NCBI RefSeq assembly: GCF_000830505.1
Contig: NZ_JXOK01000058.1
Location: forward strand, 1-64,000
Length of the DNA: 64,000 nucleotides
DNA from: Vibrio mytili
Lineage (GTDB): Bacteria; Pseudomonadota; Gammaproteobacteria; Enterobacterales; Vibrionaceae
Reading direction: 5' to 3'
The notes beneath the pieces are model-generated. The model did no database searches. It saw only the letters and a program-made list of their open reading frames with translations, and was not told the DNA's origin. A program made the translations under genes and the position numbers. Positions 1-9,989 of this stretch are shown here, in pieces (within the stretch, counting starts at the first letter, position 1; every line of letters begins with the position of its first letter).

Positions 1-50
1 TGAGATCGCTGGGGTTATGGTGAATAAACAACAGACTGGTGCTCGCTGTT

Positions 51-336
51 TGGGATTACAGATTACGGAAACCACAGCAAACACCTCCGTAATCTAGAAG
101 CGAAGCGCTCTGTATTCCAAAGAAGCAAGCACCGCATGCTGGGTTATCGACAAAACAGCCAGCGCTTGCCACCTAGGGCCTAGGATCTTTGGTTTCCCTA
201 GGACCTTCTCAGTATTCCGTAAGCGAAGCGCTCTGTATTCCAAAAACAACAAACACAATACCCAACGTTTATCACTTCAGTTACAGCGCACTCCTCTAGG
301 ACCTAGGACCTTTCTTTTCCCTAGGACCTTTAGTTA
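51..336. repeat. CCTAGG-rich modular intergenic repeat, copy 1
   Basis: Noncoding stretch downstream of ugd built from recurring modules. GATTACGGA-type sequence lies near 54-70. The 17-bp module AAGCGAAGCGCTCTGTA occurs at 98-114 and again at 221-237. CCTAGG-containing runs lie at 171-207 and about 296-330. The same modules recur at 25.6-25.9, 30.1-30.4, 49.5-49.7 and 54.5-54.8 kb. No ORF is convincing here. I do not recognise a named repeat family. Confidence 0.8.
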
Positions 337-1503
337 TCAATCACTCCCAAACAAATCTCGGGTGTAAACTTTATCCGCCACATCGGCCAGTTCTTCTACC
401 ATGCGGTTGGAGACAATTACATCAGCAGCCTGCTTAAACTCTTCAAAGTCTTTAATTACGCGAGAGTTATAGAAGTCGTCTTCTTTTAACACTGGTTCGT
501 AAACCACAACTTCAACGCCTTTGGCTTTAATGCGTTTCATAATGCCTTGAATCGAAGAAGCTCGGAAGTTATCAGACCCCGCTTTCATGATTAAGCGATA
601 AATACCAACCACTTTTGGTTGTCGCTTAAGAATCGACTCAGCAACAAAGTCTTTACGCGTACGGTTCGCTTCTACAATTGCGCCAATGATGTTGTTTGGC
701 ACTTCTTGATAGTTGGCCAACAGCTGCTTAGTGTCTTTTGGTAAGCAGTAACCGCCATAACCAAACGACGGGTTGTTGTAGTGGTTACCAATACGTGGGT
801 CTAACCCTACCCCTTCAATGATTTGACGTGCGTCTAGGCCATGCGCTTCTGCGTAAGAATCTAGTTCATTAAAATACGCTACACGCATTGCAAGATAAGT
901 ATTAGAGAACAGCTTAACCGCTTCGGCTTCAGTCGAATCAGTAAATAGAACTTGAATGTCTTCTTTAACCGCCCCTTCAACCAATAAACTGGCAAATACC
1001 TCAGCACGTTCGCTGCGCTCACCGACAATGATCCGAGATGGGTACAAGTTATCGTAAAGGGCTTTACCTTCGCGCAAGAACTCAGGAGAAAAGATGATAT
1101 TCTCACAACCGAGATCTTGTTTAATACGAGTGGTATAACCAACCGGTACCGTCGACTTAATCACCATAACCGCATCAGGATTAATTGCCATTACGTCTTT
1201 AATGACCGCTTCTACGGAAGAGGTATTAAAGTAGTTGGTTATCGGGTCATAATCGGTTGGTGTTGCGATCACCACATACTTCGCATCTTGATAAGCGAGG
1301 GTTTTATCGGTCGTCGCAACAAAGTTTAACTGTTTGTTTGCAAGAAAATTTTCTATCTCTGCATCCACAATCGGTGACTGCTTATTATTTAATAGCGCCA
1401 CTTTCTCTGGAATAATGTCGACAGCCACTACCTCATGGTTTTGAGCTAGCAACATAGCATTGGACAAACCAACATAGCCCGTCCCAGCAACTGCAATTTT
1501 CAT
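337..1503 (-). CDS. ugd: UDP-glucose 6-dehydrogenase
   Basis: Oxidises UDP-glucose to UDP-glucuronate in the cytoplasm, using two NAD+. The 388-residue protein starts with the Rossmann motif GTGYVG (residues 7-12). Further on it carries the active-site segment [11 protein letters not shown] with the catalytic cysteine, and the ESTVP-like segment reads KSTVPVG. Its length is typical of the short bacterial Ugd class. It is distinct from the WbpA-type dehydrogenase at 14.3-15.5 kb, which acts on the N-acetylated sugar. It is transcribed away from wecA and ends next to a CCTAGG repeat block. UDP-GlcA could feed the O-unit, the LPS core or another polymer; the window does not decide which. Confidence 0.95.
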   Translation of the reverse strand: MKIAVAGTGYVGLSNAMLLAQNHEVVAVDIIPEKVALLNNKQSPIVDAEIENFLANKQLNFVATTDKTLAYQDAKYVVIATPTDYDPITNYFNTSSVEAVIKDVMAINPDAVMVIKSTVPVGYTTRIKQDLGCENIIFSPEFLREGKALYDNLYPSRIIVGERSERAEVFASLLVEGAVKEDIQVLFTDSTEAEAVKLFSNTYLAMRVAYFNELDSYAEAHGLDARQIIEGVGLDPRIGNHYNNPSFGYGGYCLPKDTKQLLANYQEVPNNIIGAIVEANRTRKDFVAESILKRQPKVVGIYRLIMKAGSDNFRASSIQGIMKRIKAKGVEVVVYEPVLKEDDFYNSRVIKDFEEFKQAADVIVSNRMVEELADVADKVYTRDLFGSD

Positions 1504-1674
1504 GGGTGATTCCTTGTATCATTTATCCCAAAGAGTACCAGAGAATGAAAATCAGCACTAGTTACAACAAAATGTAACCGATTTCGTCCAAGGTTTGATC
1601 AAATCTCTACTTTTTAAAATTGCCAACTTGATCTAAAATTGACCAATAATATTAAAGACAACCGTTGGCGACTT

Positions 1675-2753
1675 ATGTTCCTTGAGCTTAGTTTTATCTT
1701 TTTTTCCTCTTTTACCACCCTATTCCTAATGCGAAAAATCGCAAAAAGAATCGGTCTAGTAGACAAACCTAACGCAAGAAAACTTCATGATGGTGCCGTC
1801 CCTTTAGTTGGTGGTATTTCGATCTGCTTGGTGGTTGCACAATACTTAACCTTTAGACCAGAGGCGCTTGAGCACAGTTGGTTATTCGTGCTGTCTATTG
1901 CTCTGCTGACATTAGTGGGCGCTGTTGATGATAAGATCGATCTGAGCTTTAAGGTAAGAATGGGTATTCAAGCAGCACTTTCTATCGTGATGATGAAAGT
2001 TGCAGGCATTGAACTTCACAGCTTAGGTAATATGTTTGGCTTCGGTGAGATTTCATTGGGGTGGAGTGGCAGCATTATTACCATCTTGGCGGTAATAGGC
2101 GCAATCAATGCATTTAACATGGTGGATGGAATAGATGGCTTATTAGGTGGGCTTTCTATTGTCACATTTGGCGCGTTAGCCTTCCTATTGCAAGTAGATA
2201 GCCAACATGGCGCAGCTTACCTATGCGTTGTATTCATTGTTGCAATGCTACCGTATATCTTTATGAACCTCGGGATTTTAGGCCGAGAACGAAAAGTCTT
2301 TATGGGTGATGCTGGCAGCATGATGATTGGCTTCACTGTGATTTGGCTTCTTTTAGGCGTAAGCAAACCGAGCACTCAGAACCGCTTATGAGACCAGTAA
2401 CCGCTTTGTGGCTAATTGCAGTACCGTTAATGGATATGGCAGCGATCATGATTCGTCGCATTCGCCGTGGAGACTCGCCATTCAAACCAGACCGTGATCA
2501 TCTACACCACTTATTCCAACGACTAGGGTTAGGCCCTAGGCAAACACTCGTAGCAATTTGTTTAATTGCTACAGCGTATGCCTCTTTTGGTATTTACGGC
2601 GAAGCAACAAATATCCCTGAAGTAACTATGTTTGCACTATTTATTGGATGTTTCGTCGTTTATGCAACCGTACTGAGCTATATTTGGCGTATTACCAGCT
2701 TTTTACGAACTAAGTTTAGTAGAAAAGGCAGCTCATCTGTGAACATTGCATGA
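1675..2753 (+). pseudogene. wecA: WecA, UDP-GlcNAc:undecaprenyl-phosphate GlcNAc-1-P transferase, split by a -1 frameshift
   Basis: Membrane enzyme that starts O-unit synthesis by moving GlcNAc-1-P onto undecaprenyl phosphate. The first frame encodes the VGGIS, GAVDDKID and FNMVDGIDGLLGG motifs and the KVFMGDAGSMMIGFTVIW helix, then runs out of frame into a stop at 2391. The other frame continues with RPVTALWLIAVPLMD and the cytosolic DRDHLHHLFQR motif to 2753. Adding one base in the AAA at 2365-2367 rejoins them into about 359 residues, the normal WecA length. A TTG at 1639 also opens the frame, but ATG 1675 (MFLELSF) matches the family N-terminus. This is either a true mutation or a homopolymer error; several genes here show the same kind of lesion. 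Confidence 0.88.
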
Positions 2754-2760
2754 TTAAACG

Positions 2761-2793
2761 AAATAGCCGTTTGAGCCAGTAAAACGGCTATTT
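2761..2793. terminator. Bidirectional terminator between wecA and wbuC
   Basis: Perfect inverted repeat AAATAGCCGTTT (2761-2772) and AAACGGCTATTT (2782-2793), with short flanking A/T tracts on both sides. It starts 7 bases after the wecA stop and lies 35 bases beyond the wbuC stop on the opposite strand, so it can end both converging transcripts. Confidence 0.8.
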
Positions 2794-2827
2794 TATTTGG
2801 TTGCAGCCAAAGCTAAACGTTGGTTAA

Positions 2828-3235
2828 TTATTTTATTTCAAACGGCACCTTCGCATATTCAGGGTTAAAGGGCCCCTCTTTAACCTCCAACATCAGCGCT
2901 GTTTCTGAAATACATTCAACGCTATGTATATCCCCGGGCTGGAACTCAACAACCTTACTTGATTGAGAATCACCAACAAAAACTTCAGAAGCTAAATGTC
3001 CATTAGCTTGGTATTGACACACTCGAATAACGCCATGAATCACGATGAACATTTCCCATTGATTGGGCAACTCATGGTAATGAGGCTCAACAAAACTTCC
3101 TTTTTGTAACGCGATAAACAATCGTTGCACTTTCTCATCATAACTAGCATGTAAATTTAAATGTGCTCTTTGTCGTGGAGAGCTTGCTGCTAATTCATAA
3201 AGTGAAATCAGTGATTTATCGCTATATACTTTCAT
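2828..3235 (-). CDS. wbuC: WbuC family cupin-fold protein
   Basis: Small cytoplasmic cupin of 135 residues. The metal-binding signature includes HYHE (residues 52-55), then PGDIHSVE and EVKEGPF later in the barrel. WbuC follows wbuB in many FucNAc-containing O-antigen clusters (fnlA-fnlB-fnlC-wbuB-wbuC, as in E. coli O26), and the same order is seen here. Its biochemical role is not established; a sugar-modifying or metal-dependent role is only inferred from the fold. It overlaps the 3' end of wbuB by 14 bases and is the last gene of the long leftward operon. Confidence 0.88.
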   Translation of the reverse strand: MKVYSDKSLISLYELAASSPRQRAHLNLHASYDEKVQRLFIALQKGSFVEPHYHELPNQWEMFIVIHGVIRVCQYQANGHLASEVFVGDSQSSKVVEFQPGDIHSVECISETALMLEVKEGPFNPEYAKVPFEIK

Positions 3236-4436
3236 GTTGCCCCTTTAGCTTCTCTAGGATCGTGTTTCCTGCGGATTGCACTGAAAATTCGAGCTCAAGA
3301 AGGGAAAAAGCGTTTCGTCCAATACTCTTTCTTAGCTCAATATCACTATAGAGCGCAACCGCATTTCTAAACAACACATCGTCTTCACCATTTACAGAGA
3401 TCATTCCAGCATTGTTATCATTAACAATATTAGCCAAATCATTTCCTTGATTTACACTACCTAAAATAGGAATAGACTGGACCATATACCCAAGAAGTTT
3501 TCCAGGAAAATTATGTGCTGTATGTTGAATTGAGAGTGAAAACAAGCCGATATCGATATCAGCCAAGATATCTTTAAACTCAGCTTGACTGACAGAAGGC
3601 AAGTAAGTGAAATTATCAAGCTCCCACTTAACAGCTAATTCGTTAATAAGGTTAACTTCATCCCCTTGCCCAACAAACAAGAAATGCGCATCATCATATT
3701 GGCTCATTGATTTTACCAGTCGCATCAAATTTGGCATATCTTGAGCATGACCGATGTTACCACCATAGAAATAAATAACTTTATTTCCTAAATTAAGCTT
3801 TTTTCGAATGCTGCGGTTGTCAGAAGTTAAAGTATGAGGAGTTAACGCGGCCCAATTTCTAAGAACTTCAGTAGAAAAACTATTTTCTGTTAACTGTTCA
3901 AAAAGAGACTGATTCTTCTTCGACATCAAACCAATTGTGTCTGCCTGAGCATACGAGAGGCTTTCAAATGCACGAAAATACTTTTCAATTAGCGAGCCTT
4001 GTTTGATCATGCCTGCATCAATAACCCATTGGGGAAAAAGATCTCTAAGAACCAGATAGGAACGACACTGGCAACGTGATTTCAACTTACTAACTAATCG
4101 GCCAAAAAAAATTGACGGCGAGTAATACACAATCCCATCAAACGTATCAGGTTTAACTTCGTTAGCTATAGCTCTCCATGCCCGAAATGATAGCAACGTC
4201 TCATTAACAGCACGTTTAACTTTAGGTACATCTTTTATTGCGCCACTAGCAAAACTCCAAACGCTAACACCATCGATCGTGCACTTCACAAGTTTGTCAC
4301 TCTGCTTATCGTTAGGAGTAATCACTGTTACTTCATGACCTAGGGATATATAATAGCACGCGAGTTCGTGATACATCTTTGCCCCAACACGAGTGCTATG
4401 AGGCAAATAATCGTCAATAATAAAAGCAAAATGCAT
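3222..4436 (-). CDS. wbuB: WbuB-like L-FucNAc glycosyltransferase (GT4)
   Basis: GT-B fold glycosyltransferase of about 404 residues, likely adding L-FucNAc to the lipid-linked O-unit at the inner face of the cytoplasmic membrane. The N-terminus FAFIIDDYLPHSTRVGAKM is typical of WbuB. The C-terminal domain carries VIYFYGGNIGHAQDMPNLM and HNFPGKLLGYM. I chose the ATG at 4436 because it overlaps the fnlC stop (TAATG), the coupling expected in this operon; the frame is open 15 bases further upstream. The donor assignment rests on the linked fnlA-fnlB-fnlC genes and on the E. coli O26 precedent. Confidence 0.85.
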   Translation of the reverse strand: MHFAFIIDDYLPHSTRVGAKMYHELACYYISLGHEVTVITPNDKQSDKLVKCTIDGVSVWSFASGAIKDVPKVKRAVNETLLSFRAWRAIANEVKPDTFDGIVYYSPSIFFGRLVSKLKSRCQCRSYLVLRDLFPQWVIDAGMIKQGSLIEKYFRAFESLSYAQADTIGLMSKKNQSLFEQLTENSFSTEVLRNWAALTPHTLTSDNRSIRKKLNLGNKVIYFYGGNIGHAQDMPNLMRLVKSMSQYDDAHFLFVGQGDEVNLINELAVKWELDNFTYLPSVSQAEFKDILADIDIGLFSLSIQHTAHNFPGKLLGYMVQSIPILGSVNQGNDLANIVNDNNAGMISVNGEDDVLFRNAVALYSDIELRKSIGRNAFSLLELEFSVQSAGNTILEKLKGQHESI

Positions 4437-5566
4437 TAATACTCTTTCCAAACTACGCGTTTTACATAATCCGTATAAGAATGAATAATACGCACGACTT
4501 TTTCTGACACATTTGGCATTGAATAGTCATAAACCTGACGTAATAAACGCTCATCATCACGCGCTTGTGACTCTAGTATAGCCAAAGCCTGCATAACTCG
4601 TTCCACCCCGAGACCAACCATCATTACTGAAGCCTCTTCCATCCCCTCAGGACGCTCATGAGCTTCACGTAGGTTTAATGCAGGGAAATTCATGATTGAA
4701 GATTCTTCATTGATAGTCCCACTATCAGAAAGTACAGCCTTAGCATTCTTTTGAAGATGGTTGTAGTCGTGGAACCCTAGCGGCTTTAACAGTTGGATAT
4801 TTTGGTGGAACTCCAAACCTTGGGCTTCGATTCGGTTACGCGTTCTAGGATGAGTTGAAACAATAACTGGAAGATCATAATTCGAAGCTACCATATTTAA
4901 TGTTTCAGCAAGTTTAGCTAACTGCTTAGGTGAATCGACATTCTCTTCGCGATGTGCACTCACAACAAAGAATTCACCTTTCACTAAACCAAGGCGCTCA
5001 ACAACATCTGAACTGTCAATTTGAGGCATGTAGTGATTCAACACCTCAAACATTGGGCTACCCGTTTTTATCACGCGATCTGCAGGTAAACCTTCTGCTA
5101 ACAAGTAATCACGAGCAATCGTACTATAAGTCAGATTAATATCTGCTGTGTGGTCAACTATACGACGGTTTGTCTCTTCAGGAACACGCTGGTCAAAACA
5201 ACGGTTACCCGCTTCCATATGGAAAATTGGTACTTTACGACGTTTAGCAGGAATAGCCGAAATACAAGAGTTGGTATCACCGAGTACCAGCATTGCCTCT
5301 GGTTGAACTTCCTCTAATACCTGATCAACTTTAATAATTACCTGACCAATGGTTTCAGCCGCATTTTTGCCCGCTGCGTTCAGGAAGTAGTCAGGTTTAC
5401 GTACACCAAGATCATTAAAGAACACCTCGTTGAGCTCAAAGTCGTAATTTTGTCCTGTGTGGACGAGAATATGCTCACAGTGCTCATCTAGTTTTGCAAG
5501 TACACGAGACAAACGGATGATTTCTGGGCGAGTTCCAACTACCGACATCACTTTCAATTTTTTCAT
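4436..5566 (-). CDS. fnlC: UDP-N-acetyl-L-fucosamine synthase FnlC (WbjD type)
   Basis: C-2 epimerase-fold enzyme of 376 residues that completes UDP-L-FucNAc synthesis. It starts MKKLKVMSVVGTRPEIIRLS, the GTRPE motif shared with UDP-GlcNAc 2-epimerases. It also has VLGDTNSC, HMEAGNRCFDQRVPEETNR and DSGTINEESS, all characteristic of the FnlC/WbjD branch. It is the third gene of the fnlA-fnlB-fnlC set and is translationally coupled to wbuB. Confidence 0.93.
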   Translation of the reverse strand: MKKLKVMSVVGTRPEIIRLSRVLAKLDEHCEHILVHTGQNYDFELNEVFFNDLGVRKPDYFLNAAGKNAAETIGQVIIKVDQVLEEVQPEAMLVLGDTNSCISAIPAKRRKVPIFHMEAGNRCFDQRVPEETNRRIVDHTADINLTYSTIARDYLLAEGLPADRVIKTGSPMFEVLNHYMPQIDSSDVVERLGLVKGEFFVVSAHREENVDSPKQLAKLAETLNMVASNYDLPVIVSTHPRTRNRIEAQGLEFHQNIQLLKPLGFHDYNHLQKNAKAVLSDSGTINEESSIMNFPALNLREAHERPEGMEEASVMMVGLGVERVMQALAILESQARDDERLLRQVYDYSMPNVSEKVVRIIHSYTDYVKRVVWKEY

Positions 5567-5590
5567 TTTATTTCTCTTGTATAGCCAAAA

Positions 5591-6694
5591 TTACAGAGGA
5601 TAAGCAAAAGTATCTGGTGCTTCACGATCAAAGACTTCGTTCGCCCACAACATCACTATTATTTCTTCATCACCAATATTTGTGATGTCATGAGACCAAC
5701 CAGGTACGGTCTCTACGATTTGAGGAGCGCAGCCTTCTGTTTCCAGTTCATAACGCTCACCTGTTCCGATGTGTTCAAACTTAAAGCGAGCTTTACCTTT
5801 TAATACAAGGAACTTTTCATTCTTGCTGTGGTGATAGTGCCCGCCTCGAGTTATCCCAGGATGTGCTGTGAAGAAAGAAAACTGGCCTGCCTGCTTCGTT
5901 TTTAGCATCTCGCTAAATACGCCACGTTCATCGCCATAACTAGGAATGGTATAGCTGAATTGTTCAGGTGACATGTAACTTAAGTAGGTTGAGTACAACG
6001 CCCGAACTAAACCCATCCCCACATCTTCAGTAACTAAGTTCTCACGGCTTTCTTTAAACGCTCGCAGTAAATCCGCAACCTCACCCACCGTGGTTGGATA
6101 TTCCGGCGAAACTGCTTTAGCTCCACACGGTTCAGTACCGTCGAGTAAGGAAAGTAAGCTACGGCAAACGTCGTCTATGTAGACAAGCGTTACCGAGGCT
6201 TTAGGATCATTTATAGTAATATCTAGGTCATTGAGTATGTTGTAACAAAAGGTAGCCACAAAAGAATTGTAATTAGGGCGACACCACTTACCAAATACAT
6301 TTGGGAAGCGAAAAATATAAAATGGCGCGCCACACTCTTGTCCATACTGCTCAACGCTATGCTCCGCAGCCCTTTTACTACATCCATATGCATTATCTTG
6401 AGTAACTTGTGTAGAAGAGCTCACAACAAGAGGCGTCTTTCGACCACTAGCTTTGAGCTGTTCAACCACAAAGTCAGTAAAATCAACATTGCCTTCTTGG
6501 AATTCCGCTTCCGTTTTTGGACGATTAATTCCCGCTAAATGGTAGACGAAATCTGCATTTACTAAAGCATCAGTTGTTTGCTCGCGCGACGTATCGCGGT
6601 CTATTTCGATAAGATCTTCATAACCATGCTCACGAAGCATGACACAAAGGTTTTTACCAATGAAACCCTTAGCTCCTGTTACAACAATCTTCAT
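5591..6694 (-). CDS. fnlB: FnlB, bifunctional 4-ketoreductase / cupin epimerase of UDP-L-FucNAc synthesis
   Basis: Two-domain enzyme of 367 residues, WbjC/CapF type. The N-terminal half is an NAD(P)-binding short-chain reductase beginning VVTGAKGFIGKNL. The C-terminal 100 or so residues form a cupin with HPGITRGGHYHHSKNEKF, the epimerase domain. It acts between FnlA and FnlC. The start codon follows the fnlA TAA directly, and a Shine-Dalgarno-like GGAAGG lies inside the fnlA end, so translation is probably coupled. Confidence 0.93.
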   Translation of the reverse strand: MKIVVTGAKGFIGKNLCVMLREHGYEDLIEIDRDTSREQTTDALVNADFVYHLAGINRPKTEAEFQEGNVDFTDFVVEQLKASGRKTPLVVSSSTQVTQDNAYGCSKRAAEHSVEQYGQECGAPFYIFRFPNVFGKWCRPNYNSFVATFCYNILNDLDITINDPKASVTLVYIDDVCRSLLSLLDGTEPCGAKAVSPEYPTTVGEVADLLRAFKESRENLVTEDVGMGLVRALYSTYLSYMSPEQFSYTIPSYGDERGVFSEMLKTKQAGQFSFFTAHPGITRGGHYHHSKNEKFLVLKGKARFKFEHIGTGERYELETEGCAPQIVETVPGWSHDITNIGDEEIIVMLWANEVFDREAPDTFAYPL

Positions 6695-7732
6695 TTATAC
6701 ACCTTCCGGTACGACCAAACTGCCCGCTTCAATATCAGAGATAAAGTCTAGTTTGTGCAATAACTTAACCATACCATCGACATCAAGACGCTCAGTATTG
6801 TGTGAATTGTAATCCTCAACATTCGAAAGATCTTTTTCACCTTCTTCATTGTATTTTGAGTAGTTCAGATCACGGTTATCGGAAGGTATGCGATAGTAGT
6901 TACCTTGATCTTGTGCAACGAACATTTCTTCTCGGCTACAAAGGGCTTCATAGAGCTTTTCACCATGGCGAGTGCCGATAATATTAACTTGATGTTCAGG
7001 TTTAGCAGTGATCTTAAGCAAAGCCTTAACTAACACGTCGATAGTTGCAGCAGGTGCTTTTTGAACAAAGATGTCACCGTTAGTTCCATTTTCGAACGCA
7101 TGTAACACTAAATCAACTGCATCATTAAGCGTCATCATAAAACGAGTCATATTAGGGTCGGTGATGGTTATAGGCTGTCCATTAATAACTTGACGTAGAA
7201 ACAAAGGAATAACCGAACCGCGAGAAGCCATTACGTTCCCATAGCGAGTCGCTGAGATCACTGTTTTTTCTGGATCAACGTTGCGAGATTTAGCAACGAT
7301 GACTTTCTCCATCATCGCTTTAGAGATACCCATCGCATTAATCGGATAAACCGCTTTATCTGTGCTTAAACACACTACGCGCTTCACTTCATTTTGGATC
7401 GCCGCTTCTAGCACGTTTTCAGTACCTAAAACGTTAGTCTTAACCGCTTCCATTGGGTGAAATTCACAAGACGGAACTTGCTTTAAAGCGGCTGCGTGAT
7501 AGATATAATCTACACCTCGTGTTGCATTCAAAATGCTTTGATAATCGCGAACATCACCAATATAAAACTTTAGCTTATCATTATTATATTTTTTCCGCAT
7601 ATCATCTTGTTTTTTTTCATCACGAGAGAATATACGAATTTCTTTAATTTCTGTATCTAAAAAACGATCTAAAACAGCATTGCCAAAAGAACCTGTGCCA
7701 CCAGTAATCAATAAGACCTTCTCGAAAAACAT
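6695..7732 (-). CDS. fnlA: FnlA, UDP-GlcNAc 4,6-dehydratase / 5-epimerase
   Basis: First committed enzyme of UDP-L-FucNAc synthesis (WbjB/CapE type), 345 residues. It carries the NAD-binding GGTGSFGNAVL (residues 11-21) and HAAALKQVPSCE. The catalytic region reads STDKAVYPINAMGISKAMMEK, where methionine replaces the usual tyrosine of the SDR YxxxK motif; this is a hallmark of the 5-inverting dehydratases. An AGG lies 5 bases before the ATG. It follows the GT4 gene by 20 bases in the same operon. Confidence 0.93.
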   Translation of the reverse strand: MFFEKVLLITGGTGSFGNAVLDRFLDTEIKEIRIFSRDEKKQDDMRKKYNNDKLKFYIGDVRDYQSILNATRGVDYIYHAAALKQVPSCEFHPMEAVKTNVLGTENVLEAAIQNEVKRVVCLSTDKAVYPINAMGISKAMMEKVIVAKSRNVDPEKTVISATRYGNVMASRGSVIPLFLRQVINGQPITITDPNMTRFMMTLNDAVDLVLHAFENGTNGDIFVQKAPAATIDVLVKALLKITAKPEHQVNIIGTRHGEKLYEALCSREEMFVAQDQGNYYRIPSDNRDLNYSKYNEEGEKDLSNVEDYNSHNTERLDVDGMVKLLHKLDFISDIEAGSLVVPEGV

Positions 7733-7752
7733 AATACCTACTCTATTTTATT

Positions 7753-8946
7753 TTATAAATTGTCATACACACTTAGCATTTTCTTTGCATTGTTATTAAT
7801 ATTATAAAATTTCTCAGTCATAGAAAAGGCTCCTTCACCTAGTTCTTGCAAAAATTCATGGTCATTCTTGAGTTTCAAAATCTTTTCCACTAAATCATTA
7901 ATATCGTTTTGTTTGATCTGCAAACCTGTAACATCAGGAATAAATGTATCATATGTAGGGTTATCAACTGCTACAATACTAGGTACTCTATAATAAGCAG
8001 CTTCAAAGACGGGACGACCAACAGCATTAAGTCGCGAAGGAAAAGCTAGAACGCTCATTTTCTTATACTGCTCTTCTATATCAGTGCAGAATCCTGAAAA
8101 AACAATGTTATCCAAGTTGTTATCTGTGATTACTTTATCAATTTTTTCTGAAGTAAGCTCTCTAAACCCAAAATAATCCAGAGCTTTGGAACGTAAAGAA
8201 ACATTATTATTTACTTTAGGACCAACGATTAAAAATACGATATCATCATGGCCTAATTCCTTCAATTTTACAGCAGCGCCAGCTAATTCATATATACCTT
8301 TACTCGGTAACATATTTCCAACAAAACCAACAATAAAATCATCGTCACTTTTCTCATCCGTAATTTTATTGTCATAAACACATAGACCATTATGTATAAC
8401 AATACTTTTTGAACAAAAAAAATCCTTAATATCTTTGTGACAGTCCGAATCTATAGCCACAATAACGTCAACATTTTTATCGACTATTTTTTTTATCAAC
8501 CAAAGACGAAAGACGCCTTTTTTATTTTCAAACAAACATCTAGAATGCAATACTATAGGAGCTTTAAATAAAAACTTTGATATTAAAACAGCAGGTAATA
8601 AAACCAAATCATTAACATGTATTGCAGTGAATTTTATTTTTCTCCACTTAAAAAAAGCTTTAGCAAACACAAATAAAGTGGGGAAAATAAATAAAATCTC
8701 CCTCAGCAAAATAAACCAACGCCTACCTGTGTAATGACCGAATCTAGTATGATCAAAACAACTGATACCGAATGTAGAACAAATTTTATTAGACACAGTA
8801 ATAAACTGTTCAGATGCACTACCCTTTGTGCATATAAAATAGGGCTCCACTTCATGACTAGGAAAAGCTTTTATCATCTCAAGCAAACTTCTCGACGCCC
8901 CTCCGAAGACAGGGGAATGATGAATATACAATATATTTTTAGACAT
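7753..8946 (-). CDS. Glycosyltransferase family 4, O-unit assembly
   Basis: GT-B fold enzyme of 397 residues. The N-terminal acceptor-side motif NILYIHHSPVFGGASRSLLEM matches GT4 enzymes. The C-terminal donor domain has FIVGFVGNMLPSKGIYELAG, followed by FPSRLNAVGRPVFEAAYY, the E-x7-E-like region. ATG 8946 is preferred; a GTG at 8958 overlapping the wzy stop (TAGTG) is the alternative. Codon use is very AT-rich, like its neighbours, which suggests horizontal origin of this central block. Sugar and linkage cannot be read from sequence. GlcNAc3NAcA or rhamnose are the open choices in this cluster. Confidence 0.8.
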   Translation of the reverse strand: MSKNILYIHHSPVFGGASRSLLEMIKAFPSHEVEPYFICTKGSASEQFITVSNKICSTFGISCFDHTRFGHYTGRRWFILLREILFIFPTLFVFAKAFFKWRKIKFTAIHVNDLVLLPAVLISKFLFKAPIVLHSRCLFENKKGVFRLWLIKKIVDKNVDVIVAIDSDCHKDIKDFFCSKSIVIHNGLCVYDNKITDEKSDDDFIVGFVGNMLPSKGIYELAGAAVKLKELGHDDIVFLIVGPKVNNNVSLRSKALDYFGFRELTSEKIDKVITDNNLDNIVFSGFCTDIEEQYKKMSVLAFPSRLNAVGRPVFEAAYYRVPSIVAVDNPTYDTFIPDVTGLQIKQNDINDLVEKILKLKNDHEFLQELGEGAFSMTEKFYNINNNAKKMLSVYDNL

Positions 8947-8957
8947 AAAATGAACCA

Positions 8958-9989
8958 CTATAACAAAAGGGAAACATCTATCAATCCATTAACAAAATTT
9001 TGATTTAAAAAGTAAGCAAAAAAGACAACCATAATCAAAATCAAGGATATTCTTTTTTGAACTACAATACTCAAAATAAATGGCACCAAATACATCAGCA
9101 TCAATGCCGATATATTCAACATTCGTATACTTAACGTAGGGAAAGATAGAAAAAAGAAAAAGCAGGACACACTTAAAACCATAATTTTAAAACATGTAAG
9201 GTTAAACGCATCAAACTTCACATCATAAAAAACGATTACCCACGCAAAAACTATGGAAAAAAAAATAACAATAACACTAAGAGAATTTAGTGGGTTAAAA
9301 CTATTAAAATTTCCACTATTTAAATACGCATATAATTTGTAATAAAAATATTCTGGAAGAAAAGAAATATTACCCAATAAAATATTCAAGATAACATGTG
9401 AAAATGAGATGGATATAAAACTAAAAACCAACAAAATAAATAAATAAGAAACTCTAAATTTATCACTTCCTAAAATATAGAAAAAAATAAAAATCACAGC
9501 AGAAAAATGGAATAGTGATGCAAATGCTATTTTAATGAAAAATTTAAAGAAACGCCTATCTACTATATCAATAATTGACAAAATAAATATCGAACAAGCA
9601 ATCGAAAACCTTATTTGAGTAAAAGTTAAAATAAAATATGAAATTAAAAAATAAGTTGCTAGACTGACATTAATATAGCAAGAACGGTCATATATTACTT
9701 TAACTAGAAAATATAAATTTAGTAATGCATAAAAAACAAACACACCTCTATATGCATATTCATCAAAAACCAACTTAAAAAAGTAGGATAAGAGCATAAA
9801 CGTAGGTTCGATCGTCAACTCTGTCAAATTAGAATTATCGACTAGATATTTATATCCCAAAGAGTCCGCATCAACTCCTAATGGCCTAAATGCAGCTAGA
9901 AAAAATAAAATAAAAACAGAAGCAAAGAAAATCGATAAAGATAATCTTCTATTGTTTTTGTAAATTTCGCTATCGTAAGAACACATCAT
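8958..9989 (-). CDS. wzy: Wzy-like O-antigen polymerase (EpsG-type membrane protein)
   Basis: Integral membrane protein of 343 residues with about ten hydrophobic segments and very low GC. The pattern FRPLGVDADSLGYKYL near residue 35, then FTQIRFSIACSIFILSIID and LFHFSAVIFIFFYILG, fits the EpsG/Wzy polymerase family. In a Wzx/Wzy pathway it would join lipid-linked repeat units at the periplasmic face. It is the only polymerase candidate between the wzx and fnl genes, and its start overlaps the GT2 gene by 20 bases. Wzy proteins are poorly conserved, so the call rests on topology, these motifs and context. Confidence 0.75.
   Translation of the reverse strand: MMCSYDSEIYKNNRRLSLSIFFASVFILFFLAAFRPLGVDADSLGYKYLVDNSNLTELTIEPTFMLLSYFFKLVFDEYAYRGVFVFYALLNLYFLVKVIYDRSCYINVSLATYFLISYFILTFTQIRFSIACSIFILSIIDIVDRRFFKFFIKIAFASLFHFSAVIFIFFYILGSDKFRVSYLFILLVFSFISISFSHVILNILLGNISFLPEYFYYKLYAYLNSGNFNSFNPLNSLSVIVIFFSIVFAWVIVFYDVKFDAFNLTCFKIMVLSVSCFFFFLSFPTLSIRMLNISALMLMYLVPFILSIVVQKRISLILIMVVFFAYFLNQNFVNGLIDVSLLL

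Noticed and set aside
2343..2753. Separate 136-residue gene after the first wecA frame
   Set aside because: Its sequence is the C-terminal part of WecA in a shifted frame; the first residues before RPVTALW have no family match.
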